From positions 1 through 36,502 of the forward strand of contig CANQQU010000013.1 in assembly GCA_947626085.1 (NCBI GenBank): a stretch of 36,502 nt of DNA, in the 5' to 3' direction. The DNA comes from an uncultured Oscillospiraceae bacterium. GTDB taxonomy: Bacteria; Bacillota; Clostridia; Oscillospirales; Oscillospiraceae. Every line of letters starts with the position of its first letter. Positions within the stretch are counted from its first letter, which is position 1. Below are positions 24,701-31,611 of this stretch, in pieces. The position numbers and the translations under genes are program-made. Under the pieces are notes generated by a model that was not told the origin of the DNA, did not search any database, and saw nothing but the letters and a program-made list of their open reading frames with translations.

Positions 24701-26448
24701 CCAATCAGATGCCCCCCACCTCCTTCTTTGCCTCCAACAATCTGGACGAGGACAATCTGGAGCTGGAGGATCTGGAAAGCATTTTGGACGACTGCCTGGC
24801 CCTGAACCTTCCCCAGACCCATCTGCTGTGGCACTACCGCAGCCGCCATGAGAGCCTGATCGCTTTCAGCAACGCCGAATTTTACGAAAACCGGCTCTAC
24901 ACCTTCCCCTCGGTGAACGACCGGGCCTCCAAGGTGGGGCTGGTCCCGGTGCGGGGCGCCTTCCACCGGGGCAAGCAGCGGCAAAATCCGGAGGAGGCCC
25001 AGGCGGTGGTGGCGGAGCTGAAGCGCCGCTGCCACGATCCCCAAGCCCAAAGGCAGAGCGTGGGAGTCGTCACCTTCAACATCCAGCAGCAGAACCTGAT
25101 CGACGATCTACTGAGCGAGGCGTGCGCTTCCGACCCGGAGCTGGAGGCCTGGGCCTACCACGCCCAGGAGCCGGTGTTCATCAAGAACCTGGAAAACGTC
25201 CAGGGCGACGAGCGGGATGTGATCCTGTTCTCCATCGGCTACGGCCCCGACCCGGAGGGGCGGATCTCCATGAATTTCGGCCCGCTGAACCGGGACGGGG
25301 GCTGGCGGCGGCTGAACGTGGCCATCACCCGGGCCCGGCAGGAGATGACGGTGTTCACTGCCCTGTCTCCCGAGCAGCTGGATCTGTCCCGCACCTCCGC
25401 CCGGGGCGTGGCGGCCCTGCGGGGGTTCCTGGAATACGCCAGGCGCCAGAGCCTTCCTCAGAACGAGGGGACTGTTCGACCGGAGTCCGACGATCCCGGC
25501 ATCGCCCAGGCCATCTGTGACCACCTGGCGGGGCTGGGCTGGCAGACCCAGCAGGCCGTGGGCCACTCGGCGTACCGGATCGACATCGGCGTGGTGGACC
25601 CGGAGAGGCCGGATACCTACCGGCTGGGGATCCTTCTGGACGGCCCGGGCTATCGCGCCGCCAAGACCACCCGGGACCGGGAGCTGGCCCAGCAGAGCGT
25701 TTTGGAGGGGCTGGGCTGGCGGATCCATCGGGTCTGGGCCATGGACTGGTGGGACAACCGGGAACGGGAGCTGGCGCGGATCGAGGAGCTGCTGAAAAGT
25801 CCTATTCCCGCCCCGCCGGAGCCGGCGGAGGAGCCGGCGGAACCGGCCCCGCTGTTGGTTCAAAACGCCGCTCCCCAAAAATCCGGGCCGCCGGCGTATG
25901 TGCCCGCCGTCCTGAAAGCCACCCCCATGACCGCCGAGGAATTTCTGCTCCCCAAAAACGCCCCGAAAATTCGGAAAAAGCTCCAGACAGTGGTGGACAA
26001 GGAGGCCCCCATCAGCCGGAGTCTGCTGACCCGCCGGGTGCTGCAAAGCTGCGGCATCAGCCGGGCCGGAAGCCGGGTGCAGAGCTATCTGGACGGGCTG
26101 ATCCAGGACATGGGCCTTATTGAGACCAGCCGGGAGGATCAGATCTTCTACTGGGCCCGAGAGCAAACGCCTGAAAAGTACCTCCTCTACCGGGTCAGCG
26201 CCACGGAGGAGGACCGCCGGGAGGCCAAGGACCTGCCGGTGCAGGAGGCCGCCGCGGCGGTGTGTCAGGTGCTTTTGGAGCAGATCAGCCTTTCGGAAGA
26301 GGACCTCTACCGGGAGGCGGCCAAGCTGCTATGCTTCGCCCGGCCGGGTGCGGCGGTGACGGCCCTTTTGCGGGAGGCGATCGCCTACGCCGCGGAAAAG
26401 GGCCGGATTCAAACGGGAACCAACGGCTGTTATGTTCTTACAGCGTAA
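21757..26448 (+). CDS. Large DUF4011 / superfamily 1 helicase / Vsr-like nuclease / DUF3320 protein (Hhe-like)
   Basis: The 1563-residue product starts at the ATG 21757 (after a weak AGGCGG site, about 36 bases after the -10 box). In order it shows a DUF4011-type N-terminus (about 30-270, beginning KQWERKLLDLGLRNNLI), Walker A GPPGTGKSQT (339-348, K345), a long helical insertion (about 400-940), Walker B FDEASQ (D956, E957), GDPNQMPP, motif VI AITRAR (1189-1194), then a restriction-endonuclease-like fold (about 1250-1345; D1276 in RIDIG, D1295 in LLDG, RDRELAQ) and a DUF3320 segment (about 1390-1445). This order matches the DUF4011-helicase-Vsr protein described as the antiphage system Hhe, from memory of that literature. 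It would unwind and cut nucleic acid. It is a single gene between unrelated neighbours, with base composition like theirs. Confidence 0.88.
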   Translation: MDILAINGSPEAREAARAGAPEQVIPMAAADTAGAEPTKLKQWERKLLDLGLRNNLISMRLSGSAVPILAASLDELEDALAEGSDFSILPRPQEYVPEEGPAQTPESCRELIASEFGGKRLRSAMTEGELNKAVKELYRASRSSLEENGANTLYLALGLLKWYESPKSAKARYAPLILLPVELLRRSIRQGYTLRLRDEDPQMNITLLEKLKQDFHITITGLDPLPADDKGVDSRQVFTVMREAVMDQPRWDVVESAYLGIFSFSQFVMWNDLRNRAQDIVQHPLVKSLMEGRLAWEAEEMELPQTVPEEGVLLPIPADASQLYAIRSAGAGATFVLHGPPGTGKSQTITALIANTLAQGKTVLFVAEKMAALEVVQRRLEAIGIGPFCLELHSNKSKKRDVLEQLRRATEVTKVMPPEAFGRKGEQLAQTRAQLDRYAKALHRVQPCGESLFTLIDRYESLRLAPELSPFPESFLSGADAATLETRLRVLEQLVSAGQAIGHPHDHPLDPVGQTQYTQQLRFSLPQKIDDCRRALGPFREALQALSDALGVPTPCRESEIRRFSAVAEELQAWLALPRSWGKREEPEPYFRGVRTLCAHLLSAGEKRDLLLKGWQEEFLRQDGAALARSWDSAAEKWLLPRLMAQNGLTRRLAPFAKGKIDAGALREVLALLAAYQRELSEAEKLAGNFGDETFFFGEDPSAMDRAAQAAWDSAMKLDGALEARALRLGFAGDRAKKPVLEAYLAASNAFREAKGALDQALNLSWEDSGDFFDTQAQMYDTLQSNLQNLKDYIAWNAMAEAAANAKLGAVVDAYRAGLAHDEVLPAYQKALTMGLARQAIDREEALRSFSGAVFQEQIRQFRKLDGELTRLTQQEIYCRLAQRVPSFAREAAQSSELGILQRAIRSGGRGVSIRRLLEQLPNLLPRLCPCMLMGPISAAQYLDPARPPFDLVVFDEASQLPTCKAVGVLARGNAAVIAGDPNQMPPTSFFASNNLDEDNLELEDLESILDDCLALNLPQTHLLWHYRSRHESLIAFSNAEFYENRLYTFPSVNDRASKVGLVPVRGAFHRGKQRQNPEEAQAVVAELKRRCHDPQAQRQSVGVVTFNIQQQNLIDDLLSEACASDPELEAWAYHAQEPVFIKNLENVQGDERDVILFSIGYGPDPEGRISMNFGPLNRDGGWRRLNVAITRARQEMTVFTALSPEQLDLSRTSARGVAALRGFLEYARRQSLPQNEGTVRPESDDPGIAQAICDHLAGLGWQTQQAVGHSAYRIDIGVVDPERPDTYRLGILLDGPGYRAAKTTRDRELAQQSVLEGLGWRIHRVWAMDWWDNRERELARIEELLKSPIPAPPEPAEEPAEPAPLLVQNAAPQKSGPPAYVPAVLKATPMTAEEFLLPKNAPKIRKKLQTVVDKEAPISRSLLTRRVLQSCGISRAGSRVQSYLDGLIQDMGLIETSREDQIFYWAREQTPEKYLLYRVSATEEDRREAKDLPVQEAAAAVCQVLLEQISLSEEDLYREAAKLLCFARPGAAVTALLREAIAYAAEKGRIQTGTNGCYVLTA

Positions 26449-26454
26449 AAGGAA

Positions 26455-26487
26455 GCGGGAAACCGGATCTGGTTTCCCGCGTTCTTA
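26455..26487. terminator. Terminator between the helicase-nuclease gene and the converging transglutaminase gene
   Basis: A perfect 10-bp stem (GCGGGAAACC at 26455-26464, GGTTTCCCGC at 26471-26480) with a GGATCT loop, 7 bp after the + strand stop and 5 bp from the minus-strand stop at 26485. The tail (GTTCTTATTG) is moderately T-rich; it can act on both transcripts. Confidence 0.8.
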
Positions 26488-28704
26488 TTGATTTTCCCGC
26501 AAAACCGACGCCAGGAGCTTTCCGATCCCCACGTTATAGCCCGCTGCGGCGAAGCGGCACACGCCGTCTCTGCACAGAAGGCTCAGCGGAAGCAGGTCCG
26601 GCGGGGCGAAGACGTTCCGGGCCAGGGTCTCGGGAGTCTCGGGGTCCGCCGTCCAGCGCTCCGCCCCCGGAAAGGGAGGAGCAGGCGCCGTCCCCTCCGA
26701 GGCTATCAGCAAAACCCGGCAGGGCAAGGGGTTCTCCTTCAGCTCCAAGAGCAGATGCTCCGTTGGCTCCCGGCCCGGTTCCAAGAAGCACAGCAGTTGC
26801 CAGCCGGTCAGCAGCCGGCGGCTGTCCCGCCAGGTCCCGCTTCCGTCTCTCAGCCGGAACACCGGCAAGGGCCGGGAAATGATCAGCTGTTCCCGAGCGG
26901 GCTGGGGGGCGGAGAGGGCAAGCCTCGTTTCCCCGTCCTTCAGCTCCACAGTCCGCTCCCGGAGCAGCTGATCGCCGTTGGGCAGCCGGGCGGCAGCCAT
27001 GGCCCGATAGCAGCCGGGAGGCAGAAGGCCCGTCCAGGTCTTCCCCGGCTCCACCGTCACCAGAGGGGCCTCCCCATCCCATTTGGACAGGGTCACCGGC
27101 TGGTCCTGGGCCTCCAGGGTCAGCCTTGCCGTCCTGGGGCCGTAGACAGAGCGGTACGCCCCGGCCCGGTAATATTCCGGGCTTTCGTCCAGAGGCGACA
27201 GCCGGGCCGGAACGCCCAGGCAGCGGCAGACCGCGCAGAACAGCACCGCAAGAGAGGCCGGATTCCCCTCCTTCCCCGCCAGGGTCGCCAAGGGCGAGGC
27301 GGCCAGGGTGGGGTGGCTATCCACCACCCGAAAAGCGCCCAGCCAGGCCCCGATCTCCCGGGGGTCCGCCTGAAAACGCCGCCGCTGTTCCGGCGTCAGC
27401 GAGTCTCGCAGGGCCCGCCGCCAGGGCCGCAAGGGTTCCCGCCCGATCCGGGGGCACAGCAGGCCCTGGGAAAATACTTGCTCGGGGAACCGGCCCTCCC
27501 AGGCAAACGCCTCCGCCGCCTCCGCCAAAATTAGGGGATCCACCGGCGCCACTCGGTCCTTTTCCGGCAACGTCGCCAGCACCCGCTCATCGGCGGCGCT
27601 GCCGGGGACCGCATGGGGACGAATTGCCTTGCTCCGGCAGTCCGCCGCCTGGGCCCAAGCGGCCCGGCGGGCGGCCCGCTGGGCGTCCGAAAGCGGCTCC
27701 GGGGGCTGGGCATTGCCCACGGGGGCGGGGAACAGCAATTCCCGCTCCCCCAATTTGGGACCGGTGAGGCAAATTTCCCCGAAGGAAATCGACGCCGTGT
27801 CGAAAATTGCCTCCCCCAGGTCCCCTTCCGGGCAGTAGCAGCGGATGTGAACGCCTCCCAGGCCCAGGCGGAGGCGGGCAAGGCCCTGATCGTCAGTCCG
27901 CTTCTCCCCAATGGGCAGCCAGGCCCCCAGGTTGGCCACGCTGTACACGACTTTTACCCGGGGGACCGGGCGGCCTTGGGCGTCCGCCACCCGCACCGTC
28001 AGCACCCGGGTGGGGGCGTACCGGGCGGTCCGCACCCGGTAGAGCAGGCCGTGGCGGAAATAGGCGTCCGGGTCCTCGGGATTTTCCGGCGCCGGGGCAA
28101 ATTCCCGGCTGTGGATCATCATGGCCCGGCTGGCGGCCAGCTGGAACCAGCCCCGGTCCAGCACCGGCTCCGGCTCACAGGCTCCCATAAAGCGCCAGCG
28201 TTCCCCGTCATAGACCTCCACCCAGGCGTGGTTGTCGTCGCAGTGGGACCACCAGGGGCAGTAGACCTGCCGGGCGGCGATGCCCACGCTCCGCAGGGCG
28301 TTCACCGCCAGCACCGTCTCCTCCCCGCAGCGGCCCCAGCCCCGGCGGTATACCTCCATGGCGGAGGAGGTCCGCGCGTCGGTGCTTCGGTAGGTCGCCT
28401 GCTCGGCGCACCACTGATTCACCTCCAAAATGGCCTGGGGGAGGGTCTTGCCCTGAATCCTGGGGGTCAGGGCCCGCCGGAAAACCTCCCGGCAGGGCTC
28501 CAGAAGCTCGTCGTTGATCCGGGGATAGGCAACAAAGCGGAAAAACAGTTCCTCCTCCAGTTCCCCGCACCAGGGGAAGGTCTCCCGGGCGATCAGGGCC
28601 TGCCCCAGCTCCTCCCGGAAGAAGGCTTCGCCGTACTCTGCCCTGTCCGAGGGCGGCAGGGTGTCCAGAATCCTTTGGAGCAAGCGCTCCTCCCCGGCCG
28701 TCAC
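26485..28704 (-). CDS. Transglutaminase-fold protein with internal duplication
   Basis: The start is GTG at 28704, overlapping the cutC stop (GTGA) with GGAGGA a few bases ahead; the product has 739 residues and no signal peptide. Domain 1 has a transglutaminase core with WGRCGEE (Cys126) and DDNHAWVEV (His159), followed by GACEPEPVLD, the form taken by the third catalytic block in this family, then an Ig-like domain (about 230-310). The second half (about 375-505) repeats the first: TLPxxDR, PRI..E.L.P....LTP and G.....VL......G...AR recur with the same spacing, but the Cys position is Pro482. The last 200 residues are another beta-rich region. Related proteins are common in Bacteroidota and Bacillota; the substrate is unknown. 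It is last in an operon with cutC and the fucosidase. Confidence 0.85.
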   Translation of the reverse strand: MTAGEERLLQRILDTLPPSDRAEYGEAFFREELGQALIARETFPWCGELEEELFFRFVAYPRINDELLEPCREVFRRALTPRIQGKTLPQAILEVNQWCAEQATYRSTDARTSSAMEVYRRGWGRCGEETVLAVNALRSVGIAARQVYCPWWSHCDDNHAWVEVYDGERWRFMGACEPEPVLDRGWFQLAASRAMMIHSREFAPAPENPEDPDAYFRHGLLYRVRTARYAPTRVLTVRVADAQGRPVPRVKVVYSVANLGAWLPIGEKRTDDQGLARLRLGLGGVHIRCYCPEGDLGEAIFDTASISFGEICLTGPKLGERELLFPAPVGNAQPPEPLSDAQRAARRAAWAQAADCRSKAIRPHAVPGSAADERVLATLPEKDRVAPVDPLILAEAAEAFAWEGRFPEQVFSQGLLCPRIGREPLRPWRRALRDSLTPEQRRRFQADPREIGAWLGAFRVVDSHPTLAASPLATLAGKEGNPASLAVLFCAVCRCLGVPARLSPLDESPEYYRAGAYRSVYGPRTARLTLEAQDQPVTLSKWDGEAPLVTVEPGKTWTGLLPPGCYRAMAAARLPNGDQLLRERTVELKDGETRLALSAPQPAREQLIISRPLPVFRLRDGSGTWRDSRRLLTGWQLLCFLEPGREPTEHLLLELKENPLPCRVLLIASEGTAPAPPFPGAERWTADPETPETLARNVFAPPDLLPLSLLCRDGVCRFAAAGYNVGIGKLLASVLRENQ

Positions 28705-29456
28705 GGCAGCTCCTCCCACAGTGCCGCCTTGGCCATGCGCACCTTTTCCGCGGAGGTGCGGTAAAGCTCATACTCGCTGATCCCGGGCAGGCCCATGGGC
28801 ACCCCAGAGCGGCGGTAGGACATGGGGCTGTCCAGGGTCACTTTCCCGCTCATGTGGAAGGCCCCCGCCGCCGGCAGCCGCCGACGAATTTCGCGGATGG
28901 CCGCCGCGTCCACCCCCGCGCCGATGAGAATTTCCACATTCCCCCGGTGGTCCAGCAGCTCCTCCAATACAGGCAGGCCGCCCAGGCAGTTCGCCGCCTG
29001 GCCGGAGGTCAGGATCGTGTCCACCCCCAGAGCCTGGGCAGCCAGCAGCGCCTCCAGCGGGTCCCGGCACAGGTCAAAGGCCCGGTGGAGGGTGCATTTT
29101 TTCCCCCGGCTGTGGGCCAAATCGACAAAATACGCCATTTTTTCCCGGTCCAAAGCACCCTGGGACGTGAGAAAGCCCGTCACCAGGGCGTCCGCCCCGG
29201 CATCAAGCAGGACCTGGGCGTCCATGCGCATCACGTCCATCTCCGCCGGGGTGTAGCAGAAGTCCCCGAACCGGGGCCGGACCATGGCGTGGACCGGCAG
29301 GCCGGTCTCCGCCTTTACCAGCCGGACCAGCGCAGGGCTGGGGGTGGTGCCCCCGATCACCAGATTGGCGCACAGCTCCAGCCGGTCGCCGCCGCCCAGG
29401 GCCGCTTCCCGGGCGGATTCCAGGGAGTCCACACAAATTTCCAGCACTTTTTCCAT
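28701..29456 (-). CDS. cutC: CutC family protein
   Basis: The 251-residue TIM-barrel protein starts MEKVLEICVDSLESA and shows the CutC blocks RLELCANLVIGGTTPS, VHAMVRPRFGDFCYT, LVTGFLT, TLHRAFD and ILTSG. The family was named for copper homeostasis in E. coli, though its biochemical role remains unsettled and many members sit next to sugar genes, as here. It lies 3 bp after the fucosidase stop and overlaps the next gene by 4 bp, so it is the middle gene of a tight three-gene operon. Being sandwiched between a glycosidase and a transglutaminase-fold protein argues for a sugar-related rather than copper role, which is an inference. Confidence 0.95.
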   Translation of the reverse strand: MEKVLEICVDSLESAREAALGGGDRLELCANLVIGGTTPSPALVRLVKAETGLPVHAMVRPRFGDFCYTPAEMDVMRMDAQVLLDAGADALVTGFLTSQGALDREKMAYFVDLAHSRGKKCTLHRAFDLCRDPLEALLAAQALGVDTILTSGQAANCLGGLPVLEELLDHRGNVEILIGAGVDAAAIREIRRRLPAAGAFHMSGKVTLDSPMSYRRSGVPMGLPGISEYELYRTSAEKVRMAKAALWEELP

Positions 29457-29459
29457 CTC

Positions 29460-30782
29460 TTACCTCCTCAGGGTGATTTCCAGCACCGTGTCCACCGGGT
29501 CCGGCAGCACCGGATCGGGCCCCAGATCCGCGAACACCAGATCGGGATAGTTGCTCCGGACCCAGCTCCTGGCGATGGGCACCTGGGCATAGGTGGAGAG
29601 CAGCCGCATCTCCGCCACGTCCTCCTCTCGAATGCCCAGGATCGGCAGGGGTCCGATGGAGTTTTCGTAGATATGACAGTAGAGCCGGTTCCCCTTCCGG
29701 GTGAAGCGGCCAAATTCCGGCTTGGGCAGCTCCGCCTTGCCGCAGCCGTAGACGCTCTCCCCGTTGACCGCCATCCAGGCCCCCAGCTTTTCCAGAACCT
29801 CCAGGGACTGTCTGGGGATTCGGCCCCGGCCGTCGGGCCCCACGTTCAAAAGGAGATTGCCGCCCTTGGAGACGCACTCCACCAGCTTCCTGATCACCAT
29901 GTCCGCCGGCTTAAAATAGCCGTCGTCCCGGGTATAACCCCAGTTGTTGTTCATGGTGATGCAGGCCTCCCAGACCATATCCCGACCCTGCCGGTCCCGG
30001 ATGCCCTCCGGCGGGATCAGCTGCTCCGGGCAGGCAAAGTCCCCGTGGCAGGGTCCGGGGTCCCCCGTCCAGAGGGAGCCGAAGCCCCCCTCCCCGCTGA
30101 CCTCCAGGCGGTTGTCGATGAGGATATCCGGCTGGAGAGTGCGGACCATGCTGACCAGCTCCCCGCCCCGCCAGGTCTCCGCCCGCATGGGGAAATCCGG
30201 ATTGTCGTAGGAAAAGTCGAACCACATCAGATCGATCTTGCCATAGTTGGTGCAAAGCTCCCGGACCTGGCCGTGGAGGTAGTCCAGATACCGGGAAAAA
30301 TCCCGGTTTTCGTTTGAATACCGGGGGTCGTCCCGCATGGGATGATACCGGTCCCCAAAGTGGGGATAGTCCGGGTGGTGCCAGTCCAGCAGGGAGTAAT
30401 ACAGCCCCACCTTGAGCCCCGCCTCCCGGGCGGCGGTCACGTATTCCGCCACAAAATCCCGATGGCAGGGGGTGTGGACGGAGGTATAGTCCGTCAGCTT
30501 GCTGTCAAACAGGCAGAAGCCGTCGTGGTGCTTGGCGGTGAAGACCATGTAGCGCATTCCCGCCGCCTTCGCCGCCTGAGCCCACTGCCTGGGATCGCAG
30601 TCCGGGGCAGTAAAGGCGTCAAAATACCGCTGATAATCCTCCAGCGGCATCCGCTCGTTGCTCCGCACCCACTCCCCTCGGGCGGGCAGGGCGTAGAGTC
30701 CCCAGTGGATGAACATGCCGAGGCGCGCCTGGCGGAACCAGGCCACCCGCTTTTCATAGGCCTCCCGATCGAACCGGTACAT
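29460..30782 (-). CDS. Alpha-L-fucosidase, GH29
   Basis: The ATG at 30782 has AAAGGAGG with a 7-base gap; a longer frame up to 30902 crosses the promoter and is rejected. The 440-residue protein has no signal peptide, so it acts inside the cell. GH29 landmarks are FIHWGLYA (His26), KHHDGF (His85/His86), GLYYSLLDWH and the nucleophile block DLMWFDFSYD (Asp189). The usual long enzymes add a C-terminal beta-sandwich; here it is short but present (about 350-440, ending in VDTVLEITLRR). It releases fucose from imported fucosylated oligosaccharides, such as those from host glycans. Transporter and fucose-pathway genes are not in the window. The operon continues with cutC and the transglutaminase-fold gene. 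Confidence 0.93.
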   Translation of the reverse strand: MYRFDREAYEKRVAWFRQARLGMFIHWGLYALPARGEWVRSNERMPLEDYQRYFDAFTAPDCDPRQWAQAAKAAGMRYMVFTAKHHDGFCLFDSKLTDYTSVHTPCHRDFVAEYVTAAREAGLKVGLYYSLLDWHHPDYPHFGDRYHPMRDDPRYSNENRDFSRYLDYLHGQVRELCTNYGKIDLMWFDFSYDNPDFPMRAETWRGGELVSMVRTLQPDILIDNRLEVSGEGGFGSLWTGDPGPCHGDFACPEQLIPPEGIRDRQGRDMVWEACITMNNNWGYTRDDGYFKPADMVIRKLVECVSKGGNLLLNVGPDGRGRIPRQSLEVLEKLGAWMAVNGESVYGCGKAELPKPEFGRFTRKGNRLYCHIYENSIGPLPILGIREEDVAEMRLLSTYAQVPIARSWVRSNYPDLVFADLGPDPVLPDPVDTVLEITLRR

Positions 30783-30803
30783 TTCACCGCCTCCTTTGCC
30801 CCC

Positions 30804-30832
30804 ATTATACATGGTTTTCCCCCTGTTGGCAA
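30804..30832 (-). promoter_or_regulatory. Sigma-A promoter of the fucosidase-cutC-transglutaminase operon
   Basis: On the minus strand TTGCCA (30827-30832) and TATAAT (30804-30809) are separated by 17 bp; the start codon is 21 bp beyond the -10 box, giving a short leader. Confidence 0.85.
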
Positions 30833-30842
30833 ATCCTTTATC

Positions 30843-30871
30843 TTGCATTTCCGAGCCAAAAATGATAAAAT
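30843..30871 (+). promoter_or_regulatory. Sigma-A promoter of the DUF2461 gene
   Basis: TTGCAT (30843-30848), 17-bp spacer, TAAAAT (30866-30871). It is back to back with the fucosidase promoter, their -35 boxes only 10 bp apart, so a regulator bound between them could affect both. Confidence 0.8.
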
Positions 30872-30901
30872 GAAGAAAATGAGACAAAGAGGCGAAAGGC
30901 A

Positions 30902-31555
30902 ATGTTTACCGGCTTCACCCCCGAGGCCATTGATTTTCTCTGGGGCGTCCGCATGAATAACAATCGGGAGTGGTTCCTGCCCCACAAGGAGCAGTATGTC
31001 CACGCCCTGTATGAGCCCATGAAGGAGCTGGCCAAGGACCTGTTCCCCCTTTTTGAGGACCGCCCCGGCAACCAGATCAAGGTCAGCCGCATCTACCGGG
31101 ACGCCCGGCTCCACCATCCCGATCCCTACAAGGAGAGTCTCTGGCTCTGCGCCCGGAAGGAGGTGGACTGGTGGGGGGAGCATCCCTGTCTCTACTTTGA
31201 AATGCGGCCGGAGGGCGCCTCCTACGGCTTCTTCCTCTGGCAGCCCAAGGTTCTGGCCATGGAAGACTTCCGCCGGGACATTGCCGCCCGGCCAGATGCG
31301 TTCCTGGACCTGATCGCCCAGGTGGAGGCCACCACCGGCGTGCCGGTCACGGCGGACCTGTACAAGCGGCCCAAGGCGCCGGAGGATCCCAGGCTGGCCC
31401 CCTACTTCGCCTGGCGGCGGTACATCGACTGCACCTGCTCCCTGGAACCGGGGGCGGCGCTGTTCGATCCCCAGTTGGGGCAGCGGGTGCGGGAATTCTT
31501 TGAACAGGCCCTGCCGCTGTATGAGTACTTTTATCGCTTCACCCTGGAACAGTAA
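30902..31555 (+). CDS. DUF2461 family protein
   Basis: The 217-residue protein opens with MFTGFTPEAIDFLWGVRMNN and NREWF, continues with KVSRIYRDARL near residue 60 and YFEMRPEGASYGFFLWQP near 98, all typical of DUF2461 (the TIGR02453 family). It is soluble and of normal length. No biochemical function is established for the family. It has its own promoter, a GGCGAAAGG ribosome region, and its own terminator, and is divergent from the fucosidase operon. Confidence 0.9.
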   Translation: MFTGFTPEAIDFLWGVRMNNNREWFLPHKEQYVHALYEPMKELAKDLFPLFEDRPGNQIKVSRIYRDARLHHPDPYKESLWLCARKEVDWWGEHPCLYFEMRPEGASYGFFLWQPKVLAMEDFRRDIAARPDAFLDLIAQVEATTGVPVTADLYKRPKAPEDPRLAPYFAWRRYIDCTCSLEPGAALFDPQLGQRVREFFEQALPLYEYFYRFTLEQ

Positions 31556-31560
31556 AGGAC

Positions 31561-31602
31561 CCAGCCGGGAAGGCAAGGCGCTTTCCCGGCTGGAACTTTT
31601 TA
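31561..31602 (+). terminator. Terminator after the DUF2461 gene
   Basis: A perfect 11-bp stem (CCAGCCGGGAA at 31561-31571, TTCCCGGCTGG at 31583-31593) with an 11-base loop, followed by AACTTTTTA. There is no T-run on the minus strand, so it serves mainly the + strand gene. Confidence 0.88.
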
Positions 31603-31611
31603 TGGTGAAAA

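Noticed and set aside
21138..28704. Defence island around the Hhe-like gene
   Set aside because: Neither neighbour is a defence gene, and no integrase, transposase, toxin-antitoxin or repeat was seen.
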